Positions 17,714 through 26,585 of a stretch of DNA of 41,177 bases are shown one piece after another. The notes below the pieces were generated by a model. The model did no database searches. It was not told the DNA's origin and saw nothing but the letters and a program-made list of their open reading frames with translations. The position numbers and the translations under genes are program-made. Source of the DNA: Winogradskyella sp. UBA3174 (lineage in GTDB: Bacteria > Bacteroidota > Bacteroidia > Flavobacteriales > Flavobacteriaceae); contig NZ_DEXW01000039.1 of the NCBI RefSeq assembly GCF_002364335.1, forward strand, positions 90,008-131,184, read 5' to 3'. Position 1 is the stretch's first letter; the number at the start of each line of letters is the position of its first letter.

Positions 17714-18561
17714 TTTACTTACTGCTCAGTATAGCATCTTCTACTTTAATCTTTGTACTATTTAAACTCTTTGATAGATACAATATAAACACACTACAAG
17801 CTATTGTTGTCAACTATGTTACAGCATGTACCTGTGGAGTAATTTTATATGATAAAGATATTAATATTTCTGAAGTTTTTGGAGCTAAATGGTTCCCTGC
17901 AGCTATTGGATTAGGTTTTTTGTTTATTGCCATATTTAATGTTATGGCACTAACAGCGCAAAAAAATGGTCTTTCAGTGGCTTCTGTAGCTAGTAAAATG
18001 AGTGTTATTATTCCTGTTATATTTGGTATTTATATCTACAACGAAAGTATCGGTTTTCAAAAAATCATTGGCATACTTCTAGCGCTTATCGCTGTGTATT
18101 TAACTTCAATAAAGCCAAAAGAGGATACTGTTTTAACTAAATCAATTTACCTTCCTATTATATTGTTTTTTGGATCTGGTATTATAGACACATCCATAAA
18201 CCATTTTGCACCAGATGACGACATTCCACTATTTTCTGCAACGATCTTTGCCATAGCAGGGATTATTGGCTTTAGCATCATAGGCTTTAAATCAATTAAA
18301 CAAAAAAGTCGTTTTAAAGTTAAAAGTATTCCTTTAGGTTTTACTCTAGGTATTGTTAATTATTGCTCTATCTATTTTCTTTTGAAAGCACTTAGGGTTG
18401 ATGGGATTGAAAGTTCTTCATTATTTACGATCAATAATGTGGCAATTGTAGCTATATCTACATTAATAGGTTTACTATTCTTTAAAGAACAGATTTCGAG
18501 AAACAACTGGATTGGTATTCTTATAGCTATTATTTCAATTATCCTAGTGACACTTACGTAA
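17710..18561 (+). CDS. EamA/DMT family transporter, TTG start
   Basis: A 283-residue protein with ten predicted membrane helices in two EamA repeats (about 1-112 and 145-283). The repeat ends are marked by IFGIYIYNESIGFQKIIGILL and LLFFKEQISRNNWIGILI, the classic family pattern of Glu after the ninth-helix equivalent. Substrate unknown; members carry metabolites such as amino acids or riboflavin-related compounds. The start is a TTG overlapping the HAD stop (TTGA). YigZ follows with a one-base overlap. Confidence 0.88.
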   Translation: MIYLLLSIASSTLIFVLFKLFDRYNINTLQAIVVNYVTACTCGVILYDKDINISEVFGAKWFPAAIGLGFLFIAIFNVMALTAQKNGLSVASVASKMSVIIPVIFGIYIYNESIGFQKIIGILLALIAVYLTSIKPKEDTVLTKSIYLPIILFFGSGIIDTSINHFAPDDDIPLFSATIFAIAGIIGFSIIGFKSIKQKSRFKVKSIPLGFTLGIVNYCSIYFLLKALRVDGIESSSLFTINNVAIVAISTLIGLLFFKEQISRNNWIGILIAIISIILVTLT

Positions 18562-19169
18562 TGGAAATAACGGATACATATAAAACAATTTCTAAACCTG
18601 CTATTGGCGAACTTTTCAAAGACAAGAATAGTAAATTCTATGGGTACACATTCCCAGTAACCAACGAAGAACAGGTTAAAGAAAACATAGCCGCTTTAAA
18701 AAAAGAGCATTATTCTGCGCGACATTGTTGCTACGCATACCAAATAGGCATTAATAAGACTAAATATAGAGCTAATGACGATGGCGAACCCAACAATTCT
18801 GCTGGAATGCCAATCTATGGTCAAATTCAATCTTTTAAAGTCACCAATATATTAATAGTTGTTATTCGCTACTATGGAGGTGTGAAATTAGGAGTTGGTG
18901 GACTTATAAATGCTTATAGAACTGGTGCGCAATTAGCATTAGAAGCTTCTCTTATCATAGAAAAAACAATTAACACATCTTTTTTACTGAAATTTGAATA
19001 TAAAAACATGAGTAAAGTAATGCGATTACTCAAAGAAAATCAGGTAGAAATAACAAATCAAACCTTAGAACTTAATTGTTTGTTAGAAATATCTGTCAGA
19101 AAAAGCAACAGTTCTAAAATATTAAAACTTTTTAATGATTTCTTTGGTGTAGAAATAAATGAATTATAA
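18561..19169 (+). CDS. yigZ: YigZ/IMPACT family protein
   Basis: A 202-residue protein with the UPF0029 N-terminal domain: KFYGYTFPV, HYSARHCCYAYQIG, DDGEPNNSAGMPI, then VVIRYYGGVKLGVGGL, and a C-terminal ferredoxin-like domain. These blocks are diagnostic for the YigZ/IMPACT family, whose bacterial role is unclear though a translation-linked function has been suggested. The start overlaps the EamA stop (TAATG). Its stop overlaps the convergent thioesterase gene by six bases. Confidence 0.93.
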   Translation: MEITDTYKTISKPAIGELFKDKNSKFYGYTFPVTNEEQVKENIAALKKEHYSARHCCYAYQIGINKTKYRANDDGEPNNSAGMPIYGQIQSFKVTNILIVVIRYYGGVKLGVGGLINAYRTGAQLALEASLIIEKTINTSFLLKFEYKNMSKVMRLLKENQVEITNQTLELNCLLEISVRKSNSSKILKLFNDFFGVEINEL

Positions 19170-19571
19170 CGAATAATCTTGCAGTTTATCTAAAAGATAT
19201 TTAGGACATCGTGTAGGCCTATTTCTTTCGGTGTCTATAAATGCGAGAATTGTATTACCTGTTGCGAGTAAGACATCAGATTCTGTAAATAGTTCATATT
19301 CGAACTCTATAGATGCTGTTGGCATTTTTTTGAGTATTGTTTTTACTTTAAGCACATCATCATAACGTGCTGAACTTTTGTAATTTATAGCTAATGAAAT
19401 CACCGGCAACATAATACCATCTGCTTCCATACCACTGTAACTTAGACCGTACTCTCTTAGCCATTCTGTCCTACCTACTTCAAAATAAATTGCATAATTA
19501 GCATGGTAGACAACACCCATTTGATCGGTCTCTCCATATCGTACCCTTATTTTAGTTTCGTTAAATTTCAT
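19164..19571 (-). CDS. YbgC/FadM-like acyl-CoA thioesterase
   Basis: A 135-residue hot-dog fold protein with the 4-hydroxybenzoyl-CoA thioesterase signature RYGETDQMGVVYHANY, catalytic Asp16, followed by YFEVGRTEWLREYG. In gram-negatives the YbgC branch belongs to the Tol-Pal region and acts on short acyl-CoA or acyl-ACP. No tol or pal genes are near here, so the substrate is uncertain. It is divergent from dnaA across 199 bases. Confidence 0.93.
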   Translation of the reverse strand: MKFNETKIRVRYGETDQMGVVYHANYAIYFEVGRTEWLREYGLSYSGMEADGIMLPVISLAINYKSSARYDDVLKVKTILKKMPTASIEFEYELFTESDVLLATGNTILAFIDTERNRPTRCPKYLLDKLQDYSL

Positions 19572-19675
19572 ATATTTAAAGTTAGTTTAATAAAAATGCG
19601 TAATTTTAAAGTGGGATTAAACATGAGAAAAAAATTCTATAAATTCTACATTAATAGATTTTTTTATTAAGAATT

Positions 19676-19690
19676 TTGTTCACATATTTG
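19676..19690 (+). promoter_or_regulatory. Possible dnaA promoter with a DnaA-box-like site
   Basis: CATATTTG at 19683-19690 matches seven of eight positions of TAnnTTTG. It is overlapped by TTGTTCACA at 19676-19684, one mismatch from the DnaA box TTATNCACA. The two sites lie 80-95 bases before the dnaA ATG. Either could be chance in such AT-rich DNA; together they would fit autoregulation by DnaA. Confidence 0.3.
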
Positions 19691-19770
19691 CCATGTTGAA
19701 AAACGAATAGGAAAATCCTTTCTTATTTTTATTTAGCTATCTAACTAACCAATTAAAATTAACTTAAAGT

Positions 19771-21198
19771 ATGGAGGTAACAGCGCAATCTGTTTGGGTT
19801 AATTGTCTTGCATTTATAAAAGACAATATACAACCACAAGCTTACAAAACTTGGTTTGAACCAATAGTAGCTGTTAAACTTTCTTCTAATGCTTTGAGCA
19901 TACAAGTGCCTAGTAAATTTTTCTATGAATGGTTAGAAGAGCACTATGTTAAAATCCTTAAGGTTTCACTTACTAAAGAATTAGGCGAAGACGCTAAGTT
20001 AGTCTATGTTATTAGAATGGAAAACACTTATGGTAATAAACAACCATTTACAGAGAAAATTCCAAGTGCAAATAGATCAGCATTAAAATCTCAAGACGTC
20101 GACGTTCCTTTTAATAATAAAAGTCCTGAATTAAGGAATCCTTTCATAATTCCTGGTATTAGAAATGTAAAGATTGAGTCTCAGCTTAACCCAAGTTATA
20201 GTTTTGAGAACTTCTTAGAAGGAGATTCAAACAGATTAGCAAGAAATGCAGGTATTGCAGTAGCTAACAAGCCTGGAGGCACCTCATTTAATCCACTTTT
20301 AATTTTTGGTGGTGTTGGCTTAGGAAAAACACATTTAGCACATGCCATTGGTGTTGACATAAAAGACAAATATCCGGAAAAAACCGTTTTATATATTTCG
20401 GCTGAAAAATTCACACAACAATATATAGATTCAGTTAAAAAAAATAATAGAAATGATTTTATACATTTCTATCAAATTATAGATGTTCTAATTATAGACG
20501 ATGTTCAATTTTTATCTGGCAAATCAGGAACACAAGATGTATTCTTCCATATTTTTAATCATTTACATCAAAATGGAAAACAAGTTATATTAACGAGTGA
20601 TAAAGCACCAGTTGATATGCAAGATATTGAGCAACGCTTATTATCGCGTTTTAAATGGGGATTATCTGCAGAATTACAAACACCAGATTTTGAAACTAGG
20701 GTTTCTATACTTAAGAATAAACTTTACAGAGATGGTGTTGAGATGCCAGAAGACATTATAGAATATGTTGCAAAGCATATTAAGTCTAATGTTAGAGAGC
20801 TAGAAGGTGCCATTATATCTTTAATAGCACAATCCTCTTTTAATAAAAAAGAAATAACTTTAGGCTTAGCTAAAGATATTGTAGATAAGTTTGTTAAGAA
20901 TACAAAACGTGAGGTTTCTATAGATTACATTCAAAAAGTAGTTTCAGACTATTTTCAGATGGATGTAGGCACGCTTCAATCTAAGACAAGAAAAAGGCAT
21001 ATTGTACAAGCAAGGCAACTAGCTATGTTCTTTGCTAAGAAATATACTAAAGCGTCTCTTGCAAGTATTGGTTCTCAAATAGGTCAACGTGACCATGCTA
21101 CGGTATTACACGCATGTAAAACGGTAAACAACCTATCTTCTACTGACAAGCAGTTTAGAAAATATGTTGAAGATCTTTCTAAAAAATTAGCGCTTTAA
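19771..21198 (+). CDS. dnaA: Chromosomal replication initiator DnaA
   Basis: DnaA binds and opens the origin of replication. The 475-residue protein has the N-terminal interaction domain (about 1-85), a short linker, the AAA+ domain with Walker A GGVGLGKTH at 180-188 and Walker B VLIIDDVQFLSGK, and the arginine-rich sensor region RLLSRFKWGL. The C-terminal DNA-binding domain carries the DnaA signature IGQRDHATVLHACKTV. Length is normal. The gene is not next to dnaN or recF, as is common in Bacteroidota, so its location does not mark the origin by itself. A phosphotyrosine phosphatase gene follows after 12 bases. Confidence 0.98.
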   Translation: MEVTAQSVWVNCLAFIKDNIQPQAYKTWFEPIVAVKLSSNALSIQVPSKFFYEWLEEHYVKILKVSLTKELGEDAKLVYVIRMENTYGNKQPFTEKIPSANRSALKSQDVDVPFNNKSPELRNPFIIPGIRNVKIESQLNPSYSFENFLEGDSNRLARNAGIAVANKPGGTSFNPLLIFGGVGLGKTHLAHAIGVDIKDKYPEKTVLYISAEKFTQQYIDSVKKNNRNDFIHFYQIIDVLIIDDVQFLSGKSGTQDVFFHIFNHLHQNGKQVILTSDKAPVDMQDIEQRLLSRFKWGLSAELQTPDFETRVSILKNKLYRDGVEMPEDIIEYVAKHIKSNVRELEGAIISLIAQSSFNKKEITLGLAKDIVDKFVKNTKREVSIDYIQKVVSDYFQMDVGTLQSKTRKRHIVQARQLAMFFAKKYTKASLASIGSQIGQRDHATVLHACKTVNNLSSTDKQFRKYVEDLSKKLAL

Positions 21199-21210
21199 TT
21201 ACAACTAATT

Positions 21211-21660
21211 ATGACTAGTATTTTAATGGTGTGTCTCGGTAATATCTGCCGTTCACCTCTAGCTCATGGTATATTAGAGTCAAAACTCAATACAGAACAC
21301 TTTTATATAGATTCTGCTGGCACTGCAGCTTATCATATTGGTAATAAACCAGACTCCCGCTCTATATCAGTTGCTAAATCTAACGGCATAGATATAAGTA
21401 TGCAAAGAGCGAAACAATTTAAAATTTCTGATTTTGATACGTTTGACATTATATATGCTATGGATCAATCTAATTACACCAATATTATAGCTCTAGCAAG
21501 ATCTAAAGACGATATCAAAAAAGTGAAATTATTCCTTGAAGAAAACCAAAAGGTATCTAATAAAAATGTTTTAGATCCTTACTATGGAGATGTAGACGAT
21601 TTTGTAAACGTCTTTAATACAATAAACGATACCTGCAATACGATTGCTAAAGCTTTATAA
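21211..21660 (+). CDS. Low molecular weight protein-tyrosine phosphatase
   Basis: A 149-residue cytosolic phosphatase with the P-loop CLGNICRS (nucleophile Cys8, Arg14) right after the first strand and the general-acid Asp122 in DPYYGD. In bacteria this family often reverses tyrosine kinases that control capsule polymer length, but no kinase gene lies nearby. It follows dnaA by 12 bases and probably rides on its transcript, which ends at the hairpin overlapping its stop codon. Confidence 0.95.
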   Translation: MTSILMVCLGNICRSPLAHGILESKLNTEHFYIDSAGTAAYHIGNKPDSRSISVAKSNGIDISMQRAKQFKISDFDTFDIIYAMDQSNYTNIIALARSKDDIKKVKLFLEENQKVSNKNVLDPYYGDVDDFVNVFNTINDTCNTIAKAL

Positions 21661-21689
21661 GATTTACTATTATATAGTAAATCTTATAA
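21655..21689 (+). terminator. Long perfect hairpin overlapping the phosphatase stop codon
   Basis: Fifteen perfect base pairs with a 5-base loop (TTATA); the left arm contains the TAA stop of the phosphatase gene. A run of six T follows about ten bases later. The stem is mostly A-T. It most likely ends the dnaA transcript. Confidence 0.65.
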
Positions 21690-21734
21690 TTATTATCATT
21701 TTTTGTAACTTAGCCATAAATAAATGCTCGGATT

Positions 21735-23135
21735 ATGAAATCTATCACACTACCTATTTGCCTATTGTTTATGTCTTTATTTTATGCTCAAGACTTAGAA
21801 TTAGAATTATTTGCCAACAACTTAGATAGACCCGTTAATATTAAACATGCTGGCGACGATAGACTTTTTGTTGCTGAACAAGACGGGCTCATTAAAATAA
21901 TAAATGCAAACGGTACAATAGAAAGTCCACCTTTTTTAGATATAGATAGTCGCGTTAGAAGCACAGGCAACGAACAAGGCTTATTAGGCTTAGCCTTTCA
22001 CCCAGACTACGCTACTAATGGTCACTTTTTTGTTAATTATATTAATAATTCAGGAAATACCGTTATTTCAAGATTTTCTAGAAATGGAACAAACCCCTCC
22101 TTAGCTGATGCAAATTCAGAACTCATCATTTTAGATTATAGCCAACCATTTTCAAACCACAATGGTGGCGAATTAGCTTTTGGATCGGATGGCTATCTAT
22201 ACATTTCGTCAGGTGATGGTGGTTCTGGTAACGATCCACAGAACAGATCTCAGAATCTTACTAGCATGTTAGGCAAATTATTAAGGATTGATGTCAACAA
22301 TTCAACATCTGCGGCTCCTTATGCAATTCCTGCTGACAATCCGTTTATAGGTAACGCAAGTGCAAATGACGAAATATGGGCTTATGGTCTACGAAATGCA
22401 TGGAAATTTTCTTTTGATCGTTCTACTAATGATTTATGGATTGCAGACGTTGGCCAGAGCGCAAGAGAAGAAATTAATCTTACATTATCAACAGAAGATC
22501 CTGGAGGTTTAAATTATGGTTGGAGATGTTATGAAGGTAATATTGAAGGAGCGCAATTTAGCACTGCTGAATGTCCGGCTCAAAATACGCTAGTTTTTCC
22601 TGTTTTTGAATACAACCATTCAGGAGGAGGATGCTCTATAACTGGTGGCTATAGATATAGAGGGACAGCATATCCCAATCTAGAAGGTGCCTATTTGTAT
22701 GCAGACCTTTGTACACAAAACATTAGCTATTTAAAATTTGAAAATGGCAGTTGGAATGAAACATCTGAAAACTTTTCAGGATCTTGGGTAGCATTTGGTG
22801 AAGATATTAATGGCGAATTATACGTCTCTAGTCTTTCAGGGAATATTTTCAAAATAAATGACAGCACTTTAAGTATAACTGAAAATGAACTTAATGTCGT
22901 ATCTATTTTTCCTAACCCAGCAAACGATGAGTTACATCTTGATTTTTCTAAGTCAAATACTTCAATTGAAACTATTATTATATATAATCTTCAAGGAAAA
23001 GCTGTAAAAACGATTTCTAGAAATGGCCAAACCGTTCAGAATGTAAAAGTTTCAGACTTATCAAAAGGTGTTTACATGTTAAAAATGAAACGTATAGACG
23101 GAGAAAGTAGTACTCAGAAACTTATTATAAATTAA
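21735..23135 (+). CDS. Secreted PQQ-dependent sugar dehydrogenase-like protein with T9SS sorting domain
   Basis: A 466-residue protein with a Sec signal peptide (cut near 18-19, FYAQD). Residues about 25-370 form the six-bladed GSDH beta-propeller of soluble glucose/sorbosone dehydrogenases: VAEQDGLIKII, EQGLLGLAFHPDYATNG, SNHNGGELAFGSDGYLYIS with GDGG, and WAYGLRNAWKFSFD. The C-terminal part SIFPNPANDELHLDFS through KGVYMLKM is a type A sorting domain, so the protein crosses the outer membrane by the type IX system. The sugar substrate is unknown. Confidence 0.92.
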   Translation: MKSITLPICLLFMSLFYAQDLELELFANNLDRPVNIKHAGDDRLFVAEQDGLIKIINANGTIESPPFLDIDSRVRSTGNEQGLLGLAFHPDYATNGHFFVNYINNSGNTVISRFSRNGTNPSLADANSELIILDYSQPFSNHNGGELAFGSDGYLYISSGDGGSGNDPQNRSQNLTSMLGKLLRIDVNNSTSAAPYAIPADNPFIGNASANDEIWAYGLRNAWKFSFDRSTNDLWIADVGQSAREEINLTLSTEDPGGLNYGWRCYEGNIEGAQFSTAECPAQNTLVFPVFEYNHSGGGCSITGGYRYRGTAYPNLEGAYLYADLCTQNISYLKFENGSWNETSENFSGSWVAFGEDINGELYVSSLSGNIFKINDSTLSITENELNVVSIFPNPANDELHLDFSKSNTSIETIIIYNLQGKAVKTISRNGQTVQNVKVSDLSKGVYMLKMKRIDGESSTQKLIIN

Positions 23136-23848
23136 TGAATTCCAAAGGGAAACTCTATTTAATACCTACACGATTAGGGGATAATCCACCACTCGAGGTT
23201 TTACCAATTTCTATTAAAAAGATAATTGAAAATATAGACGATTATATTGTTGAGAACGAAAAAACAGCACGACGATTTATTAAACGTGTATCACCTAATA
23301 AGTCTCAGCCATCATTAAATCTTCAAGTTTTAAATAAATACACCTCCGAAGCAGAAAAAAACACATTTCTTAACGCTTGCCAAGAGGGCACTTCTATTGG
23401 TTTGTTGTCAGAAGCAGGTTGTCCTGCCATTGCAGATCCTGGATCTGATATTGTAAGTCTGGCTCATCAAATGGATATTAGAGTGATTCCTCTTGTTGGA
23501 CCTTCTTCAATTTTACTAGCATTAATGGCATCTGGCATGAATGGTCAAGGTTTCACATTTAATGGGTATTTACCAATAGATAAAAGTGAGCGAAAATCTA
23601 AACTTAAAGCTTTAGAGCGTTTGTCGTTTGAAAACCATCAAGCGCAAATTTTTATAGAGACACCTTACAGAAATATGAAGATGCTTGAAGATTTGGCAAG
23701 TACTCTTCAACCTAATACGCGTCTATGTGTAGCTTGCGACCTAACTTTGCCTACAGAGTTTATAAAAACGAAGCCAGCTCAAGATTGGCTTAAAAACAAA
23801 GAAGACCTTCATAAAAGGCCTTCTATTTTTATAATTCAGAAAGATTAA
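23135..23848 (+). CDS. RsmI-like SAM-dependent methyltransferase
   Basis: A 237-residue tetrapyrrole-methylase-fold protein. The block GLLSEAGCPAIADPGSDIVSLAH and VIPLVGPSSILLALMASG match RsmI, which methylates C1402 of 16S rRNA at the 2'-hydroxyl. The Bacteroidota form is shorter in its C-terminal domain than E. coli RsmI and starts with KGKLYLIPTRLGD, so it may be a distinct relative, and I give no gene symbol. The start overlaps the previous stop by one base (TAATG). Confidence 0.88.
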   Translation: MNSKGKLYLIPTRLGDNPPLEVLPISIKKIIENIDDYIVENEKTARRFIKRVSPNKSQPSLNLQVLNKYTSEAEKNTFLNACQEGTSIGLLSEAGCPAIADPGSDIVSLAHQMDIRVIPLVGPSSILLALMASGMNGQGFTFNGYLPIDKSERKSKLKALERLSFENHQAQIFIETPYRNMKMLEDLASTLQPNTRLCVACDLTLPTEFIKTKPAQDWLKNKEDLHKRPSIFIIQKD

Positions 23849-23852
23849 ATCT

Positions 23853-24509
23853 TTATAATGTAACTCTTGCTTTCTTATCTGGTGTAATAAATGATGTATC
23901 ATAACCAGAAAACTTTTTCATATAATACTTAACAGAAGATCCATAAGCGTCTGAGAAATTTTGACCTCCATAACTACGTAAAAACTTCTTAACACTACCT
24001 GGTCCTGCTAAGTGTGCTGCAGCTAGTATACCAGATTCGGATACTTTAACACCACCTATTAATTTGCCTTCAAATCGTTTTATATCTTTTCTTAAAACCC
24101 ATTTATTACGTTCTGCGTTAGCAACAAATGCTTTTTCTTGCAATTCTGGATTATATAAAAATTTATTTGGATGATATATACCGATAAGTTTTAGAGTTTC
24201 AGTACCAAATTGATACTTCCCTAAATAACCCAATGTGTTCACTGTAAAATAATCACCTCTAGACTCTTTAAAAGCCAAAGCTTCTTTAAAGCCTTCGAAA
24301 GACTTACCTAAGTGAGGTGTAAACATATTGTACTGAATAACCTCCTCTTGAGAAGTCATTGCTATATCTCCTGACGTATGATAATTTAATTCTAATCCCT
24401 CTGTAGAATACTGATCGGGATTTAACTGAGAATCTGGATACAAAGCCAAAGCCACTAGTACACAAATTGTAAAGGGTATTAAGAAATTTTTAAAACTATG
24501 CTTATTCAT
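23853..24509 (-). CDS. Lysozyme-like cell-wall protein, putative transglycosylase
   Basis: A 218-residue protein with an N-terminal membrane anchor or signal (FLIPFTICVLVALAL). The segment FKEALAFKESRGDYFTVNTLGYLGKYQFG has the look of a lytic transglycosylase core with a candidate catalytic Glu in KESRGDY, and AAAHLAGPGSVKKFLRSYGG resembles the family's last conserved motif. Activity is not proven; many flavobacterial homologues are simply called peptidoglycan-binding. It is transcribed alone, four bases from the convergent RsmI-like gene. Confidence 0.75.
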   Translation of the reverse strand: MNKHSFKNFLIPFTICVLVALALYPDSQLNPDQYSTEGLELNYHTSGDIAMTSQEEVIQYNMFTPHLGKSFEGFKEALAFKESRGDYFTVNTLGYLGKYQFGTETLKLIGIYHPNKFLYNPELQEKAFVANAERNKWVLRKDIKRFEGKLIGGVKVSESGILAAAHLAGPGSVKKFLRSYGGQNFSDAYGSSVKYYMKKFSGYDTSFITPDKKARVTL

Positions 24510-24566
24510 ATTAGCTAATTTTTAGCGTAAAATACTTTCCCCAAAGTACCTTACTAAATTCGCGTG

Positions 24567-24574
24567 CAAATATA
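24567..24574 (-). promoter_or_regulatory. Probable -7 element for the lysozyme-like gene
   Basis: The minus strand reads TATATTTG, an exact TAnnTTTG match, followed by GCA as in many flavobacterial promoters. It lies 58 bases upstream of the ATG at 24509. Confidence 0.5.
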
Positions 24575-24626
24575 AGCCTTTTTCACAACTATTGAAAACC
24601 AATCGATTAAGTGTTAAAAAATTAAC

Positions 24627-25535
24627 TTAAAAGTAGATATAATGCATCTTTACCCGACCATTGCTATTTAGCTCTAGCGTAGGAAAAGGTATCTTAATAA
24701 CGTTTAAAACGTCAAAAATGGTTTTAAGAATGTGAGAGTTTGTCTTAATTTGGCTTAAATCAATATCCAAACTGAGGTAATATTGGCGTGTTCTATTCTG
24801 ATTTAAAAATAATAGATCATTAGGGTCACCTGTTAGCATACCATCTGCTCCATAACCAAATGCAAGATTTAACCAATTTGGAATACCATCTGTTTTTAAG
24901 AATGAATTAATATTAGCACTCAACCAATAAGTTTGTCCATTATAGTCTTTTAGAAACTCTTCAAATATTCCGCTTCCTAATATATCTGGACGTTGCTCTG
25001 CAAAACGAGTTCTATGAAATGAATACTTTAACAGAACCCTCTGTTCTTTCCATAATAATTCTTGCCCAACATACAATCCTGTACCAGCAATATTTGCAGC
25101 CATATCTGACCATGAAAATCCCCATTCTTCAGAAAAACCATCCATCACCTCTATGGCAGTTAAAAAGCCCAACCCTAATGTAGAACCGTATAATAGTTGG
25201 TTTTTTTTACTAACTCCTGCCCAGTTTAAGGTATTTGCTCCAACCCTGCCTAATTGGTATGAGGAAAACACATGCCCTAACTTATCCATTTGCAACCATT
25301 CATTACTATCATTTATAGTTTTAAATGAAGATCTCGGATAATCTGTATACCATAATTGGTTTAAACCAACTAACGTTAGTGTTGCCAATGAAGCTTCAGA
25401 TATTACAACTGTGTTTCTTCTTTGTTTATTTAAAGAATCACTTGGTTTTAAAAACTGACTTAAATGAGATTGAGAAAAGAGCGCACTACTTAGTAAAAGA
25501 AGAAAAATAATACTATTGTAATGTAAAAGCTTCAC
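24627..25535 (-). CDS. DUF2279 family protein (YfiM-like)
   Basis: A 302-residue protein with a signal peptide (SIIFLLLLSSALFSQ). The family block runs from about 83: MDKLGHVFSSYQLGR, STLGLGFLTAIEVMDGFSEEWGFSW, DMAANIAGTGLYVGQE. This is the DUF2279/YfiM pattern with membrane-embedding helices and conserved His, Asp and Glu; function unknown, probably an envelope protein. The C-terminal part is beta-rich with aromatic residues and ends in F, which may mean outer-membrane residence. It is the last gene after dapF, a GNAT gene and mltG, three bases after mltG. Confidence 0.85.
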   Translation of the reverse strand: MKLLHYNSIIFLLLLSSALFSQSHLSQFLKPSDSLNKQRRNTVVISEASLATLTLVGLNQLWYTDYPRSSFKTINDSNEWLQMDKLGHVFSSYQLGRVGANTLNWAGVSKKNQLLYGSTLGLGFLTAIEVMDGFSEEWGFSWSDMAANIAGTGLYVGQELLWKEQRVLLKYSFHRTRFAEQRPDILGSGIFEEFLKDYNGQTYWLSANINSFLKTDGIPNWLNLAFGYGADGMLTGDPNDLLFLNQNRTRQYYLSLDIDLSQIKTNSHILKTIFDVLNVIKIPFPTLELNSNGRVKMHYIYF

Positions 25536-25538
25536 GTC

Positions 25539-26582
25539 TTATTTATTAATGCCTTGAGACGATAAATAGCGTTGGTACTCGCGTGCATTATTATTATGTT
25601 GTGCTAAACTTTTAGCAAACTTATGATAACCTATGCGCTTAGAATCTGCTGCAAAATAAAGGTAACTGTGCTTTTCTGGACTCAAAACAGCTTTAATAGC
25701 AGAGATATCTGGCATAGCAATAAGACCAGGTGGTAAACCTGCATTTTTATATGTATTGTACGGCGACTTTATGTCTTTATGAATATTTAATACACGTCTA
25801 ATAACTGTATTTTTATATTGTGGCAATTGGTACGCTGCAAATTTTAAAGTCGGATCTGCTTGTAACGGCATGCCAATTCGCAACCTATTTAAATAAACAC
25901 CTGCAACTCTTGGTTGCTCATCGGCTTGCTTAGATTCCTCATAGACAATTGATGCTAATGTCATTATGTCATTCTGTGACAAATTAAGTTTTTTTGCTTG
26001 TTCTTTCCTCGCTTCTGTCCAAAAACGATTGTATTCTTTAAGCATCTTACCTCTAAAATCTTTAGCTGAAGTGTTCCAGAAAAACTCATAACTATTTGGC
26101 AAATACATACCAAGTGAAGTTGCTTTTGAGAATCCGTTTTCATTCAAAAAGTCATCATCAGTCATTGCTTTATATAACTCTAAACTATCGACTTCAATCT
26201 GCTTGCTTATTCTACCTGCTAAATCTTGTAAACTATTTTGGTTATTAAAAGCTATTTTAAATGGTAGATTTTTACTTCTTATAGAATTAATAATCTCATT
26301 ATTATTCATTCCTTCAGAGATTGCAAAACGCCCAGCTTTTATGTATGAAGTATATTTTTTTTGCCTCGCTAAAGCATCAAAAGTATTTATATCGTCTAAT
26401 AAAGGTAGTAACTGATTTCTAACTTGAGAATATGTAGCATCAGTTGGTACATAAATATATTCGGCTTCTGTGCTAAATTTTGTGTTAGGCTGAAACATTG
26501 CACTATATATGTAGTATGCAACTAGTCCAAATATAATGAGACCTATTATTGCTATTGCCCAAAGAATCTTTTTTATGTACAT
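25539..26582 (-). CDS. mltG: Endolytic murein transglycosylase MltG
   Basis: MltG cleaves nascent peptidoglycan strands within the chain and probably ends glycan synthesis. The 347-residue protein has one N-terminal membrane helix (ILWAIAIIGLIIFGLVAYYIY), a LysM-like domain, and the YceG catalytic domain with MTLASIVYEESKQ (catalytic Glu), AGVYLNRLRIGMPLQADPTL and AGLPPGLIAMP. Length fits. It is in one operon with dapF and two other genes, so peptidoglycan precursor synthesis and strand cutting are co-transcribed here. Confidence 0.96.
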   Translation of the reverse strand: MYIKKILWAIAIIGLIIFGLVAYYIYSAMFQPNTKFSTEAEYIYVPTDATYSQVRNQLLPLLDDINTFDALARQKKYTSYIKAGRFAISEGMNNNEIINSIRSKNLPFKIAFNNQNSLQDLAGRISKQIEVDSLELYKAMTDDDFLNENGFSKATSLGMYLPNSYEFFWNTSAKDFRGKMLKEYNRFWTEARKEQAKKLNLSQNDIMTLASIVYEESKQADEQPRVAGVYLNRLRIGMPLQADPTLKFAAYQLPQYKNTVIRRVLNIHKDIKSPYNTYKNAGLPPGLIAMPDISAIKAVLSPEKHSYLYFAADSKRIGYHKFAKSLAQHNNNAREYQRYLSSQGINK

Positions 26583-26585
26583 AAA

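Noticed and set aside
19572..19770. Replication origin upstream of dnaA
   Set aside because: Only one imperfect DnaA box is seen, without an AT-rich unwinding pattern distinct from the background or a box cluster. Bacteroidota origins are often not beside dnaA.
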